Source: Legionella genomosp. 1
Lineage (GTDB): Bacteria > Pseudomonadota > Gammaproteobacteria > Legionellales > Legionellaceae
DNA length: 64,000 nucleotides
Assembly: GCA_945878975.1 (NCBI GenBank)
Contig: CAMCUM010000002.1
Span: 1 to 64,000 of the forward strand
Direction: 5' to 3'
Shown: positions 38,393 to 45,671 of the stretch, one piece after another
Layout: each line of letters begins with the position of its first letter
Numbering within the stretch: position 1 is the first letter of the stretch
Made by a program: the position numbers and the translations under genes
Notes under the pieces: model-generated
Told to the model about the DNA's origin: nothing
The model's input: the letters and a program-made list of their open reading frames with translations, nothing else
Database searches by the model: none

Positions 38393-38764
38393 TTACATCA
38401 CAGATTGTAATCGTTTATAGATCGTACCTCGGCACGCTTGTTTACACATGCTTTTATCTTGCGCGCAATCACACGACGTTTTGCGACACGCTAGGGGATC
38501 GCGAAACGCTTGTAATCCTGCTATCATTATTTGTCCTTTGACAGCTTGTTGTTGTTGATACCGCACAAAATGTGCTGCGGCTGTCGTATCATTTTTGGCA
38601 CGGCAGCGATTGGCATCCTCATCACAAATTTGCATACAGTGACTGCAACGTTGCTCACAATGCATATAACACATCTTTCTACGTGTCACTTGCTCCTGGT
38701 GATCATAGTAGTAAGAGCAAGATGTCGATAGCATCAAAACAACAATAGCCACTAATATCTTCAA
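38393..38764 (-). CDS. Cysteine-rich small lipoprotein
   Basis: The TTG start at 38764 has AAAGGA about seven bases upstream. The 123-residue product has a signal peptide with lipobox LSTSC (Cys16). Downstream it is rich in cysteines: CYMHCEQRCSHCMQIC near 32-47 and CRKTSCDC, CKQAC near the end. Metal binding or disulphide knots are possible. It lies two bases after the antiporter gene and 14 before aceE, so it is probably co-transcribed with both. The family is unknown to me. Confidence 0.75.
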   Translation of the reverse strand: MKILVAIVVLMLSTSCSYYYDHQEQVTRRKMCYMHCEQRCSHCMQICDEDANRCRAKNDTTAAAHFVRYQQQQAVKGQIMIAGLQAFRDPLACRKTSCDCAQDKSMCKQACRGTIYKRLQSVM

Positions 38765-38766
38765 AG

Positions 38767-39936
38767 TTAATCCTTTCTCAGACTATCAGACAAAGACATA
38801 GGCGTCGGGTATTTTAATACAACCACATAGGACGATACAATAAAAGTTAAGATGGTGGTTGCTTGAATCAAATTAGACGCTACTTCAGAAATAACAGAGG
38901 TACCAATCCCAATGGTCGCCACCAATAATGAAAACTCACTGGCTTGACCCAAACGAATACCGACCTCTTTCGCGACAGATTTTTTTTCGCCTGCTTTCAT
39001 CAATAACAGTTGAAAACAAAGGGGTTTCAAGACCAACATAAGGAGCGCCAGAATACAAGCTGGGATCATTACTTGAGACATGTAAGAGAAATTAAAGGTT
39101 GCGCCAACTGAGAAGAAAAACATGACCAAAAAGAAATCGCGTAACGGTTTTAAACTCTCTGCAATAAATAAAGAAATCGGACTGGACGCCAACGCCACAC
39201 CACCGATAAACGCACCCACTTCTTGAGACAAGCCAATTTTCTCAGCCAGCAAAGACATGCTCAAACACCAGCCAATGGATAATAGGAAAACATATTCCTG
39301 AGTTCGATCAAAGCGGGCCAATAATTTGACCAAAACATACCGTTCAAACGCAAAACCAAATAATATCAAGGCAGGAAACGCCACTGCAACCAACAACAAA
39401 TCGTGCCAACTTATCGCCCCATCTTGAGCACCATTGATGGTAATCAACACTATAATTGCGATGATATCTTGCATCAGCAGCACAGAAATCATCACTTCCC
39501 CAGTGTGTTGATGATGTAAAATAGTGGTCGGCAATAATTTTAAACCAATGATGGTGCTCGAAAACATCATAGAGGCACCGAGTATGACACTTTCTAAATG
39601 CGTCAAACCAAACCAACATCCGATAAAATAAGCAATGAGCGCAAATAACAACGAACTAAACGTGGCAATCCATGTGACTTTCTTCAACATATGCAATAAA
39701 TTTTGCGGTTGCAAATGGAGACCAAGCAGAAAAAGCAGAAAGATGATGCCGACTTCACCAACATCATTCACAGTACCCAAATCAGCGATCCATTTCAAAC
39801 CCCAAGGTCCTAGGGCTGCGCCTAGTAAGATATAAGCAACCAGTAATGATTGACGCGTATACAGGACAACTGTTGAAAATACCGCAGCACCAGTAAAAAT
39901 CAAAAAAATGGCATAAAACACAGTACCTTCATGCAT
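38767..39936 (-). CDS. KefB-type cation/proton antiporter, membrane domain only
   Basis: ATG 39936 is used (389 residues) because GGAAAG lies about 10 bases upstream; an upstream TTG frame adds 12 unlikely residues. The chain has 12-13 membrane segments with CPA2 features: EVGIIFLLFLLGLHL, MMFSSTIIGLKLLP and QEVGAFIGGVALASSP. The C-terminal TrkA-N regulatory domain of KefB/KefC is absent, so this is the short form. It probably exchanges K+ or Na+ for protons. It starts a minus-strand run into the pdh genes. Confidence 0.9.
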   Translation of the reverse strand: MHEGTVFYAIFLIFTGAAVFSTVVLYTRQSLLVAYILLGAALGPWGLKWIADLGTVNDVGEVGIIFLLFLLGLHLQPQNLLHMLKKVTWIATFSSLLFALIAYFIGCWFGLTHLESVILGASMMFSSTIIGLKLLPTTILHHQHTGEVMISVLLMQDIIAIIVLITINGAQDGAISWHDLLLVAVAFPALILFGFAFERYVLVKLLARFDRTQEYVFLLSIGWCLSMSLLAEKIGLSQEVGAFIGGVALASSPISLFIAESLKPLRDFFLVMFFFSVGATFNFSYMSQVMIPACILALLMLVLKPLCFQLLLMKAGEKKSVAKEVGIRLGQASEFSLLVATIGIGTSVISEVASNLIQATTILTFIVSSYVVVLKYPTPMSLSDSLRKD

Positions 39937-40071
39937 AACGCTTCTTTCCTTCCTTTTCGTGAATTTCCGCAATCAAAAAATATGCCTTAATCATACCATA
40001 AAAACAAAAATAATCAGCTTAAAAATACGGCAGATAACAGGATTTTCGTATAATTGTGGTATCCTTGGCGA

Positions 40072-40237
40072 ATATACCCTTTACGGATGAGTTTTAGGTG
40101 TTTTAGGCGACTTGATTTTTGCTTGTGCGTTTTGATTAAAAGCTCGTAATAGCAAGCTCTATTGCAAGTTTTTTATCAAAACGCACAGGCAAAAAGCGAT
40201 AGCATAAAAACCTAAAACTCATTCGTGAAGGGTATAT
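40072..40237. mobile_element. Long palindromic element with TATACCCTT ends, 166 bp
   Basis: The outer arms, ATATACCCTTTACGGATGAG.. and ..CTCATTCGTGAAGGGTATAT, pair over about 28 bases with two mismatches. Inner arms GCTTGTGCGTTTTGAT and ATCAAAACGCACAGGC pair too, so nearly the whole unit folds on itself. No coding capacity. It fills the gap (39937-40288) between the divergent antiporter and tatC genes. A fragment of the same family is at 404-434. Confidence 0.85.
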
Positions 40238-40288
40238 AGGTCACGACAAACACCCATCATCATCTCATTGAAGTATCCTGGAAATAAC

Positions 40289-40999
40289 ATGACTGCCGTT
40301 ATCAAGCTCCTCACCGAATTACGCAAACGTTTACTCAAAGCTCTTTTCGTTTTTGTCTGTCTATTTAGCTTATTTTTTCTCTGCTCTGCACAGGTTTTTC
40401 ATTGGTATATGCTACCCTTGCAACATTTGCTGCCCGCACCTCATCATATGATAGCGACGCATATCACAACCCCAGTCGTCACGCCTATCACGATGGCAGG
40501 TCATTTAGCCTTGTTCTGCACCACCCCTTACGCGCTCTGGCAACTTTGGTGCTTCGCTGCGCCTGCTCTGTATCGTACAGAGCGCCGCAGATGGGGTTGG
40601 TTATTATGTGGTAGCATGGGACTGTTTGGCTTAGGATGCTTATTTTGTTACGTCTTTATTTTACCTTTCATGTTTCAATGTATGATTCAAGCAATCCCCA
40701 AAGAAGTCCTCTTGCTACCAGACATCCAATCTGTCACCCATTTTATCACTCAGATGATGATCCTATTCGGGGTAAGCTTTCAAATCCCTTTACTATGTTT
40801 TCTACTCTTGCACATGAAAATAATCAGCATCGCACAGTGTCAAGCATGGCGGCCCTACATTATCGTTGCCGCCTTCCTATTAGGAATGCTGCTCACCCCA
40901 CCCGATGTGATCGCTCAAATTTTACTTGCCCTCCCCCTCTGGGGACTCTATGAGTCAGGTATAGTGCTAGCACGTGTTTTCAAGCAATCCGACGAATGA
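40289..40999 (+). CDS. tatC: Twin-arginine translocase subunit TatC
   Basis: TatC is the receptor subunit that recognises twin-arginine signals and exports folded proteins. From ATG 40289 it has 236 residues, with TGGAAA just upstream. Six membrane segments and the family signposts are present: LLTELRKRLLKAL at the N-terminus (usually HLxELRxRL, so the conserved His is Leu here), FAAPALYRTERRR, FGVSFQIPLL, RPYIIVAAFLLGMLLTPPDVIAQ and PLWGLYESGIV. No tatA or tatB is adjacent, so partners must be encoded elsewhere. Confidence 0.92.
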   Translation: MTAVIKLLTELRKRLLKALFVFVCLFSLFFLCSAQVFHWYMLPLQHLLPAPHHMIATHITTPVVTPITMAGHLALFCTTPYALWQLWCFAAPALYRTERRRWGWLLCGSMGLFGLGCLFCYVFILPFMFQCMIQAIPKEVLLLPDIQSVTHFITQMMILFGVSFQIPLLCFLLLHMKIISIAQCQAWRPYIIVAAFLLGMLLTPPDVIAQILLALPLWGLYESGIVLARVFKQSDE

Positions 41000-41002
41000 A
41001 AG

Positions 41003-41031
41003 TTGTGTTTGATTAAAAATAAGTCTATAAT
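41003..41031 (+). promoter_or_regulatory. Sigma70-like promoter for the 41063 gene
   Basis: TTGTGT (41003-41008) and TATAAT (41026-41031) are spaced by 17 bases. The start codon follows 32 bases after the -10 box. Confidence 0.75.
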
Positions 41032-41062
41032 ATGCCGTCTTTATCATTATTAGGGAATTATT

Positions 41063-42037
41063 ATGCGAAATTTTTATGAATTATTTGATCCAGCGGCTTC
41101 ACAAGAAAGCACGCCAATACCGGAATTTAAATTAAATTATTTAATCAAAACCTCTGCATATGAGCAGATGGAAGCTGACGCAAGCTCACGAAACACTAAA
41201 TTCTATTTTTACCGCTCATTACATAATTATTTCAATATCAAACCTAATGCCTTTGCAAAAGACAATATTAAAACGAATGAAGAGCTGCCTATCAGTATTA
41301 TAAAAGACTTTGCATTAGCGGAGCATGCTTCAGTCGTAGCCGATCATGTCAAGCTATATAAAGAAAAATCGGCCGCATTGGTTGCGCTCGATCAAAAAAT
41401 CATGAGCGCCGCGCTGCTTGGAATGGTCGCCGCCAATACGCCATTTATCCCTTTCGTTGGCTTAGTGAGCATTGTTGCTTGGTTGGCTGCTGTTTATTTC
41501 TTAGGTCAACGTGCTGATGCTTATAATGAATATCAAGATGCCCTAGTCCTTTTGGTCGGAACTTGTAATTGGGCATTGGGTGCAAAAAGAAACGCAGATG
41601 AAGCTGATAATGCACCTCACGAATTATCACACAACCCAGCAATCATGAGCATGATGGAATGTTTATATCCTGTTTTAAGTAAAAAACAGGTAGAACATTT
41701 GATCGACGATTCAATCGAAGAGAATTATTCATCTGCTTTAGATGGATATAACAAAAGATTTAAATTACCACTAGTAGGAAGGTTTTTTGGAAATTCTGCT
41801 TCCGAAGCTGGAAAAGCTGTCCACCATGAATTAGAAAATATCGCATTGAAACAACGTGGCGCTGAGTTTTTCCGTTGTGTTTATGGTTTGAACCGCGGTT
41901 CTGCAAAAGACTTTTTACGCGTTTTCGTCAATGCCGTACCAGATCTAGTGAGCGCCCTTCGCAATGTAGCACAAGCCGCTACAAGAGCACCGCAACCCAC
42001 AGAAGAAACCACTCTGAATATGGGTAGTAGTGCATAG
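41063..42037 (+). CDS. Uncharacterised protein with a central membrane hairpin
   Basis: The protein has 324 residues; AGGGA lies eight bases before ATG 41063. There is no signal peptide. A hydrophobic pair of segments at about 113-150 (ALLGMVAANTPFIPFVGLVSIVAWLAAVYFLG) could insert as a hairpin. The flanks are mostly helical. The C-terminus is Pro/Glu/Thr-rich and ends TEETTLNMGSSA, which loosely resembles the glutamate-containing tails of Dot/Icm substrates. It has its own promoter and no operon partners. I recognise no family. A membrane-acting host-interaction protein is a guess. Confidence 0.72.
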   Translation: MRNFYELFDPAASQESTPIPEFKLNYLIKTSAYEQMEADASSRNTKFYFYRSLHNYFNIKPNAFAKDNIKTNEELPISIIKDFALAEHASVVADHVKLYKEKSAALVALDQKIMSAALLGMVAANTPFIPFVGLVSIVAWLAAVYFLGQRADAYNEYQDALVLLVGTCNWALGAKRNADEADNAPHELSHNPAIMSMMECLYPVLSKKQVEHLIDDSIEENYSSALDGYNKRFKLPLVGRFFGNSASEAGKAVHHELENIALKQRGAEFFRCVYGLNRGSAKDFLRVFVNAVPDLVSALRNVAQAATRAPQPTEETTLNMGSSA

Positions 42038-42120
42038 TTCTAATATCGTGAGCGTATTTCCGCTCCCTAACGGTCGCGGCTCGGTTACAAACCTTTGAGC
42101 AGCGGCCTGTAGTAAGTGGA

Positions 42121-42217
42121 AAGCGCAGCGTGCCCACCAGGTGCCTGAATTTGGTGGGCACGTCGCTACCGCTCCTTTGACCACCCTACACGTTTTATTC
42201 AACATGATAACAGACAA
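42121..42217 (-). mobile_element. Core fragment of the miniature element (copy D, inverted)
   Basis: The reverse complement matches the interior of copies B and C: CATGTTGAATAAAAC, GTAGGGTGGTCAAAGGAGCG, GTAGCGACGTGCCCACC and GGTGGGCACGCTGCGCTTT. The CAGGG ends are missing on both sides. The surrounding 42038-42311 holds no gene. A GC-rich piece at 42060-42110 is unassigned. Confidence 0.7.
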
Positions 42218-42253
42218 GTTTTTTAACAATTCCTCTCTCGATGCCCTAGTCCC

Positions 42254-42282
42254 TTGTTATGTTTGCAATATGCCGCTAGAAT
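42254..42282 (+). promoter_or_regulatory. Promoter of the first twin secreted gene
   Basis: TTGTTA (42254-42259) and TAGAAT (42277-42282) have a 17-base spacer. The same arrangement and downstream leader recur at 42728-42785. Confidence 0.75.
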
Positions 42283-42311
42283 AAAATTGCGACCATAATC
42301 AGGAGATAACT

Positions 42312-42641
42312 ATGAAATCAGTTGTAACTCTACTCTGTAGCACCCTTTTAGCGTTCAGCGTATCCAGCTTTGCCGCAATGCCTGCTGATGAAGACTCATC
42401 TAACAATGGTACAAGCAAGACTAGCACTCAACAGAGCTCCCAAAAACAGAACAGTAAGAAATCTTGCAAAAAAAATAAATGCCATAAGAAACAAGGTAAA
42501 AAGAAGCCTAGCAAGAAAAAAAGCTCTAGTACAAAGTCAAGCAAAAACGATGATTTAAAAGCAAGCAACCCAAGCCCAGAGATAAATAGCGACACAACCC
42601 CAGAGATACGTGACGACCAAGCACCAAACAGTGAATTTTAA
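42312..42641 (+). CDS. Small secreted Lys/Ser-rich protein (twin 1)
   Basis: The protein has 109 residues; AGGAG is placed 6-7 bases before ATG 42312. The signal peptide (MKSVVTLLCSTLLAFSVSSFA) is cleaved near residue 21. The mature part is low-complexity, rich in Ser, Lys, Asn and Gln, with two Cys (SCKKNKC). The second half is acidic and Pro-containing. Its promoter, leader and signal peptide are near-copies of those of the next gene, but the mature parts are unrelated. Likely a disordered, highly basic exported protein; function unknown. Confidence 0.75.
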   Translation: MKSVVTLLCSTLLAFSVSSFAAMPADEDSSNNGTSKTSTQQSSQKQNSKKSCKKNKCHKKQGKKKPSKKKSSSTKSSKNDDLKASNPSPEINSDTTPEIRDDQAPNSEF

Positions 42642-42658
42642 AACCCATCTTTACCTTT

Positions 42659-42691
42659 CCTTTGCGAGTGCCTTGTCGCCCTCGCAAAAGG
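42659..42691 (+). terminator. Hairpin after twin 1
   Basis: CCTTTGCGAG / CTCGCAAAAGG form a stem with a short loop (TGCCTTGTCGCC), followed by TTTAAAT. It lies 17 bases after the stop codon. The T-run is short, so this is a moderate call. Confidence 0.55.
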
Positions 42692-42727
42692 TTTAAATCT
42701 TACACACGCTTCCATTCATTATGTCTC

Positions 42728-42756
42728 TTGTTATGTTTTTCATATCTCGCTAGAAT
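42728..42756 (+). promoter_or_regulatory. Promoter of the second twin secreted gene
   Basis: TTGTTA (42728-42733) and TAGAAT (42751-42756) are spaced by 17 bases. The sequence from here to the start codon is almost the same as upstream of twin 1, down to AATCAGGAGATAAC. Confidence 0.75.
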
Positions 42757-42785
42757 AAAATTGCAACCATAATCAGGAGATAACG

Positions 42786-43064
42786 ATGAAAGGAATTGTA
42801 ACGGCAGTTTGCACAAGTCTTTTAGCACTCAGTTTATCCAGTTTTGCATTTGAAACCGATCAACAAGGTCCAGGTCCAGGGAAATTTTTACAACAGATTA
42901 AGAAAAATAGAAATGGCAATGGCAATGGCAATGGCAATGGCAATGGCAATAGCAATGGCAATGGCAATGGCAATGGCAATGGCAATGGCAATGGCAATGG
43001 CAATGGCAATGGAAATGGAAAGGGCAATGGCATCAACGAAAACAATCCTCAAGCAGGCTATTAA
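42786..43064 (+). CDS. Small secreted Gly-Asn repeat protein (twin 2)
   Basis: The protein has 92 residues with AGGAG seven bases before ATG 42786. The signal peptide (MKGIVTAVCTSLLALSLSSFA) matches that of twin 1. After a short QQGPGPGKFLQQIKKN stretch, the mature protein is about 19 Gly-Asn dipeptides with one Ser-Asn and one Gly-Lys, then a polar tail ending NPQAGY. The tract is coded by a GGCAAT hexamer repeat (42915-43010). Such a chain would be unstructured and hydrophilic. Other frames across the repeat (Met-Ala, Pro-Leu) are shadows. Confidence 0.78.
   Translation: MKGIVTAVCTSLLALSLSSFAFETDQQGPGPGKFLQQIKKNRNGNGNGNGNGNGNSNGNGNGNGNGNGNGNGNGNGNGKGNGINENNPQAGY
42915..43010 (+). repeat. 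Hexanucleotide microsatellite (GGCAAT)n
   Basis: There are 16 consecutive units, 15 exact GGCAAT and one AGCAAT at 42951-42956, followed by two altered units (GGAAAT, GGAAAG) and one more exact unit. It codes Gly-Asn. Since the unit is six bases, slippage changes length without changing frame. Confidence 0.95.
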
Positions 43065-43085
43065 CCACACCCACCTCTTTTCTAA

Positions 43086-43124
43086 CCTTGCGAAAATATT
43101 TTTCATTTTCGCAAGGGTGTTTTC
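43086..43124 (+). terminator. Rho-independent terminator after twin 2
   Basis: A perfect 12-bp stem CCTTGCGAAAAT / ATTTTCGCAAGG with a 7-base loop is followed by GTGTTTTCTT. It lies 22 bases after the stop of the Gly-Asn gene. Confidence 0.85.
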
Positions 43125-43183
43125 TTATCTCATTAACTGTCAACAAACCAACCACAACTGTTCTGGCACATCATCCTAAAGCA

Positions 43184-43212
43184 TTACAATCAAATTAAGC
43201 TATACTTATAAT
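43184..43212 (+). promoter_or_regulatory. Likely promoter for the 43240 gene
   Basis: TATAAT at 43207-43212 is preceded at 17-base spacing by a weak -35 TTACAA (43184-43189). Confidence 0.55.
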
Positions 43213-43239
43213 ACACTGAAAGCATTCGGAATGCTCATC

Positions 43240-44604
43240 ATGAACAATATAGGCTCAGAAAATAACCAATTTATCAGCGATCTCAACTTATATATCCAGG
43301 AAAAAAATCTTACGTTACAACACCCTACCATCATCGATACGCTGATCGAAAATCCAGATATACAGCGCTTATTGTCAATTTGGATGCAAAAGAACAATAC
43401 CATACAATTACACCATGTATTAGTAGAAATACCAAATGCGCTCAGCACAATGGATAGCATCAAACAAGGCGCTGCGATCTCAGTTTTTTTTGAACGTGCC
43501 AAAAAGTTGAGCGATTGGATGCCCAGAAAAACAAATTACGATTTGGCCATTCAAAGCGTCAGAGAAAGATTTGCTGATAAAGTCGATTTCGGTGTACAAG
43601 TACCTAAAGTGGATAGATGGTTTGATTTGAATCGACCTGTGGCTGAACTCTCTGAAGAAGACATGGCAAAACTTGATAAATATGAATTCTTTATTAATGG
43701 CGATATCTTTAGCGCCAATACGGTCTTAGACATGGATCCCGCAACCTGTGCCGCGTTTGACGCGCAAGTTAAAAGCATTATTGAAAATCATGCTAGTTTT
43801 TTGTTGCCAGAAAAAGATGATCGGCGCAAGCTCAAACCCACTATTTTCAGTGATGAACTCTTAGATCGCATCAAAAAAGACCCGCATATTATTGCACTCT
43901 TAGCCCAGGTGACGCCATGGATCCCCAACCCACCACAAAAAGCAGCCGCTGCTATTCAAGAAACACCAACGAATTACGATCCAGAACTCATAAAAACCTT
44001 ATTAGGACTCGAGCATAGCGATGATGAGTTGAGTGTTTCGGGCCTCACAGATCAAGATACTCATAGTGGTGTCACAGACCAAGATACACATAGCGAAGAA
44101 GAATATGTCCCTAATAGAAAACTGACATTTTGGCAAAATTTTAATATAGAGTCGAATGAAGATCTCAACGCATTGGTTGAATTGGAAATCGTAGATCCGT
44201 TTAATGTACCTGATAGAGAACTTACCACTGCTGAAGAACAGCGCTATGCAGGCTTCATCAATCAAATCATTTTAAAGCAAGAGCAACTGTCTCAACGCAG
44301 CGCTACCTCCCGAGAATCGACAACTTCCAGTCTATCAGGGGCAAACTCTAGCAATCCTCTAAAACCTGTGCGGTACGAAAAAATAAACCACCAACAAAAG
44401 TTTATTCCTGTTATTAAGGACTTCACGCATAATAGAGAGCACCAAGAACGCAATAGAAGACAACGCAATCTAGATCCGATTACAGGTAAAGACTTAGCCA
44501 AACAACAGCAAACCTTCAAAGAACGCCTCCCGCAAAAGCATCGCGATCCGGACACTGATTCTGCGCACAGCTCTAAGTCTTCAGGTGGATATAGAAAAAA
44601 ATAA
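43240..44604 (+). CDS. Uncharacterised effector-like protein
   Basis: ATG 43240 is preferred (454 residues) since GGA lies nine bases upstream; ATG 43231 is too close to it. No signal peptide or membrane segment is present. The N-terminal 250 residues look helical and folded. Near residue 270 a short repeat TDQDTHSG(V)TDQDTHS occurs, followed by an acidic stretch. The C-terminal 120 residues are polar and basic (RNRRQRN, SSKSSGGYRKK) and probably disordered. Nothing in it matches a family I know. Own promoter, no operon partner. Confidence 0.72.
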   Translation: MNNIGSENNQFISDLNLYIQEKNLTLQHPTIIDTLIENPDIQRLLSIWMQKNNTIQLHHVLVEIPNALSTMDSIKQGAAISVFFERAKKLSDWMPRKTNYDLAIQSVRERFADKVDFGVQVPKVDRWFDLNRPVAELSEEDMAKLDKYEFFINGDIFSANTVLDMDPATCAAFDAQVKSIIENHASFLLPEKDDRRKLKPTIFSDELLDRIKKDPHIIALLAQVTPWIPNPPQKAAAAIQETPTNYDPELIKTLLGLEHSDDELSVSGLTDQDTHSGVTDQDTHSEEEYVPNRKLTFWQNFNIESNEDLNALVELEIVDPFNVPDRELTTAEEQRYAGFINQIILKQEQLSQRSATSRESTTSSLSGANSSNPLKPVRYEKINHQQKFIPVIKDFTHNREHQERNRRQRNLDPITGKDLAKQQQTFKERLPQKHRDPDTDSAHSSKSSGGYRKK

Positions 44605-44623
44605 ATTTGAACACTCATGATAC

Positions 44624-44680
44624 TAGGGTCTGTTGACAATTCATTGCACGAAGCCCTCCGTCCCGCGCTTTATGCGCTTT
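44624..44680. repeat. Left half of a TGTTGACAATTC-family element
   Basis: TAGGGTCTGTTGACAATTC is followed by CGTCCCGCGCTTTATGCGC, which resembles the palindrome centre inside copy A (25934-25976). The right half is missing; TTTTTTGCAG follows. Confidence 0.6.
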
Positions 44681-44737
44681 TTTGCAGATTTCTACATCAT
44701 ATTTTGCCTCACACATGCTCTGACCCTGACATTCCAA

Positions 44738-44921
44738 CAGGTAAACACATGTGTGATCTAAGATAGCTCAAATATACTTGTCTATTATCATGTTGGATCA
44801 AATTTATAGAGTGGACAAAGGAGCGGTAGCGACGTGCCCACCAAATTCAAGTACGTTGGTGGGCACGCTGCGCTTTGTACACCCTACATGATATTTTTTA
44901 ATCACAGATGATTTGGTCCTG
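44738..44921. mobile_element. Miniature inverted-repeat element, copy C (184 bp)
   Basis: The ends CAGGTAAACACATGTGTGAT and ATCACAGATG..TGGTCCTG are inverted repeats. The interior is close to copy B. The flanks GACATTCCAA (44728-44737) and GACCTTCCAA (44922-44931) match at 9 of 10 positions, a 10-bp target duplication. Just left, 44709-44728 carries another element end (CACATGCTCTGACCCTG) in inverse sense, so two insertions may lie side by side. Together these fill the gap 44605-45005. Confidence 0.85.
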
Positions 44922-45005
44922 GACCTTCCAATAGTTGATCATTATACCAACCTATATTACAGTAGGATTTGGTAATATTTTATTTCACTTGAGAAGGAGT
45001 TCTTG

Positions 45006-45464
45006 ATGAAAAAATTTATGACAATGTCCGCGTTTTTTTTAAGCGCAGCGTGTTTGTCGGTACATACACCTAGTTTTGCCAGCGGTCTTTTTGGTGATAT
45101 TATTAGTGGTGCCGAAAAAGCGTCACAAAGTCTTATGAAGAGGGGCTCTTCTCACCATGATAAACTGGATCACGCAACAAAGCTTGAAACAATGCCTAAT
45201 CAAAGTTCACAAGCTCCTGATGGTACAGAAACTTATGGCCAACTTATTGGTCCCACAGCAACGTCAGTAACCTCTCAAGATGCGCTTTTAGCACCATCCA
45301 CAGAGTCACCAACAGCATCACCTGCTACATCAGATACCTCACAACCGGCACTACAATCGTCCAATCCGGGCCAAAAGGAGCGCCCTGTCCGCTCTATTAC
45401 GGCACCTAATACGAATAATCCTACTCTTGGACCTCCAGCACCGAGTTATATGACAGAGCAATAA
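45006..45464 (+). CDS. Small secreted Pro/Ser/Thr-rich protein
   Basis: The protein has 152 residues from ATG 45006, with AAGGAG six bases upstream. A signal peptide runs to about 26 (cleavage near SFA). The mature part begins SGLFGDIISGAEKASQSLM, a short amphipathic helix. The rest is Pro, Ser, Thr and Ala-rich and probably disordered, ending PAPSYMTEQ. No cysteines after the signal. Family not recognised. It stands alone between repeat elements. Confidence 0.72.
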   Translation: MKKFMTMSAFFLSAACLSVHTPSFASGLFGDIISGAEKASQSLMKRGSSHHDKLDHATKLETMPNQSSQAPDGTETYGQLIGPTATSVTSQDALLAPSTESPTASPATSDTSQPALQSSNPGQKERPVRSITAPNTNNPTLGPPAPSYMTEQ

Positions 45465-45498
45465 TTTACGAAAAAAAAATATGTTTAAAAAATACCGT

Positions 45499-45576
45499 CT
45501 TTGCGAGCTATAAGCGAAGCAATCCAGTGAGCTTAATCGTGCCAAAACCGCTGGTTGCTTCGCTGCGCTCGCAAAG
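45499..45576. repeat. CTTTGCGA-ended inverted repeat, second copy
   Basis: CTTTGCGAGC ... GAAGCAATCCAGTGAGC ... GGTTGCTTCGCTGCGCTCGCAAAG matches the copy at 8441-8528 in ends and in the GAAGCAATCCAGTG / TTGCTTCG arms. The middle differs. It lies between convergent genes (45006 plus-strand and rpiA minus-strand). Confidence 0.7.
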
Positions 45577-45671
45577 GCGGAGATTTATAGCTATGTGCCT
45601 TGATCCAACAAACATTATTAAAATCGTAGCCTTGATGCAGCGCAGGGTAATCAAGGGTTCCATCCGGTTCC

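Noticed and set aside
42915-43010. Possible CRISPR-like array
   Set aside because: The unit is six bases with no spacers; it is a microsatellite inside a gene.
42844-43179. Met-Ala repeat frame, and the minus-strand Pro-Leu and Ala-Ile frames, over the GGCAAT tract
   Set aside because: Hexamer repeats leave several frames open. Only the Gly-Asn frame has a Shine-Dalgarno, a signal peptide and a matching twin gene.
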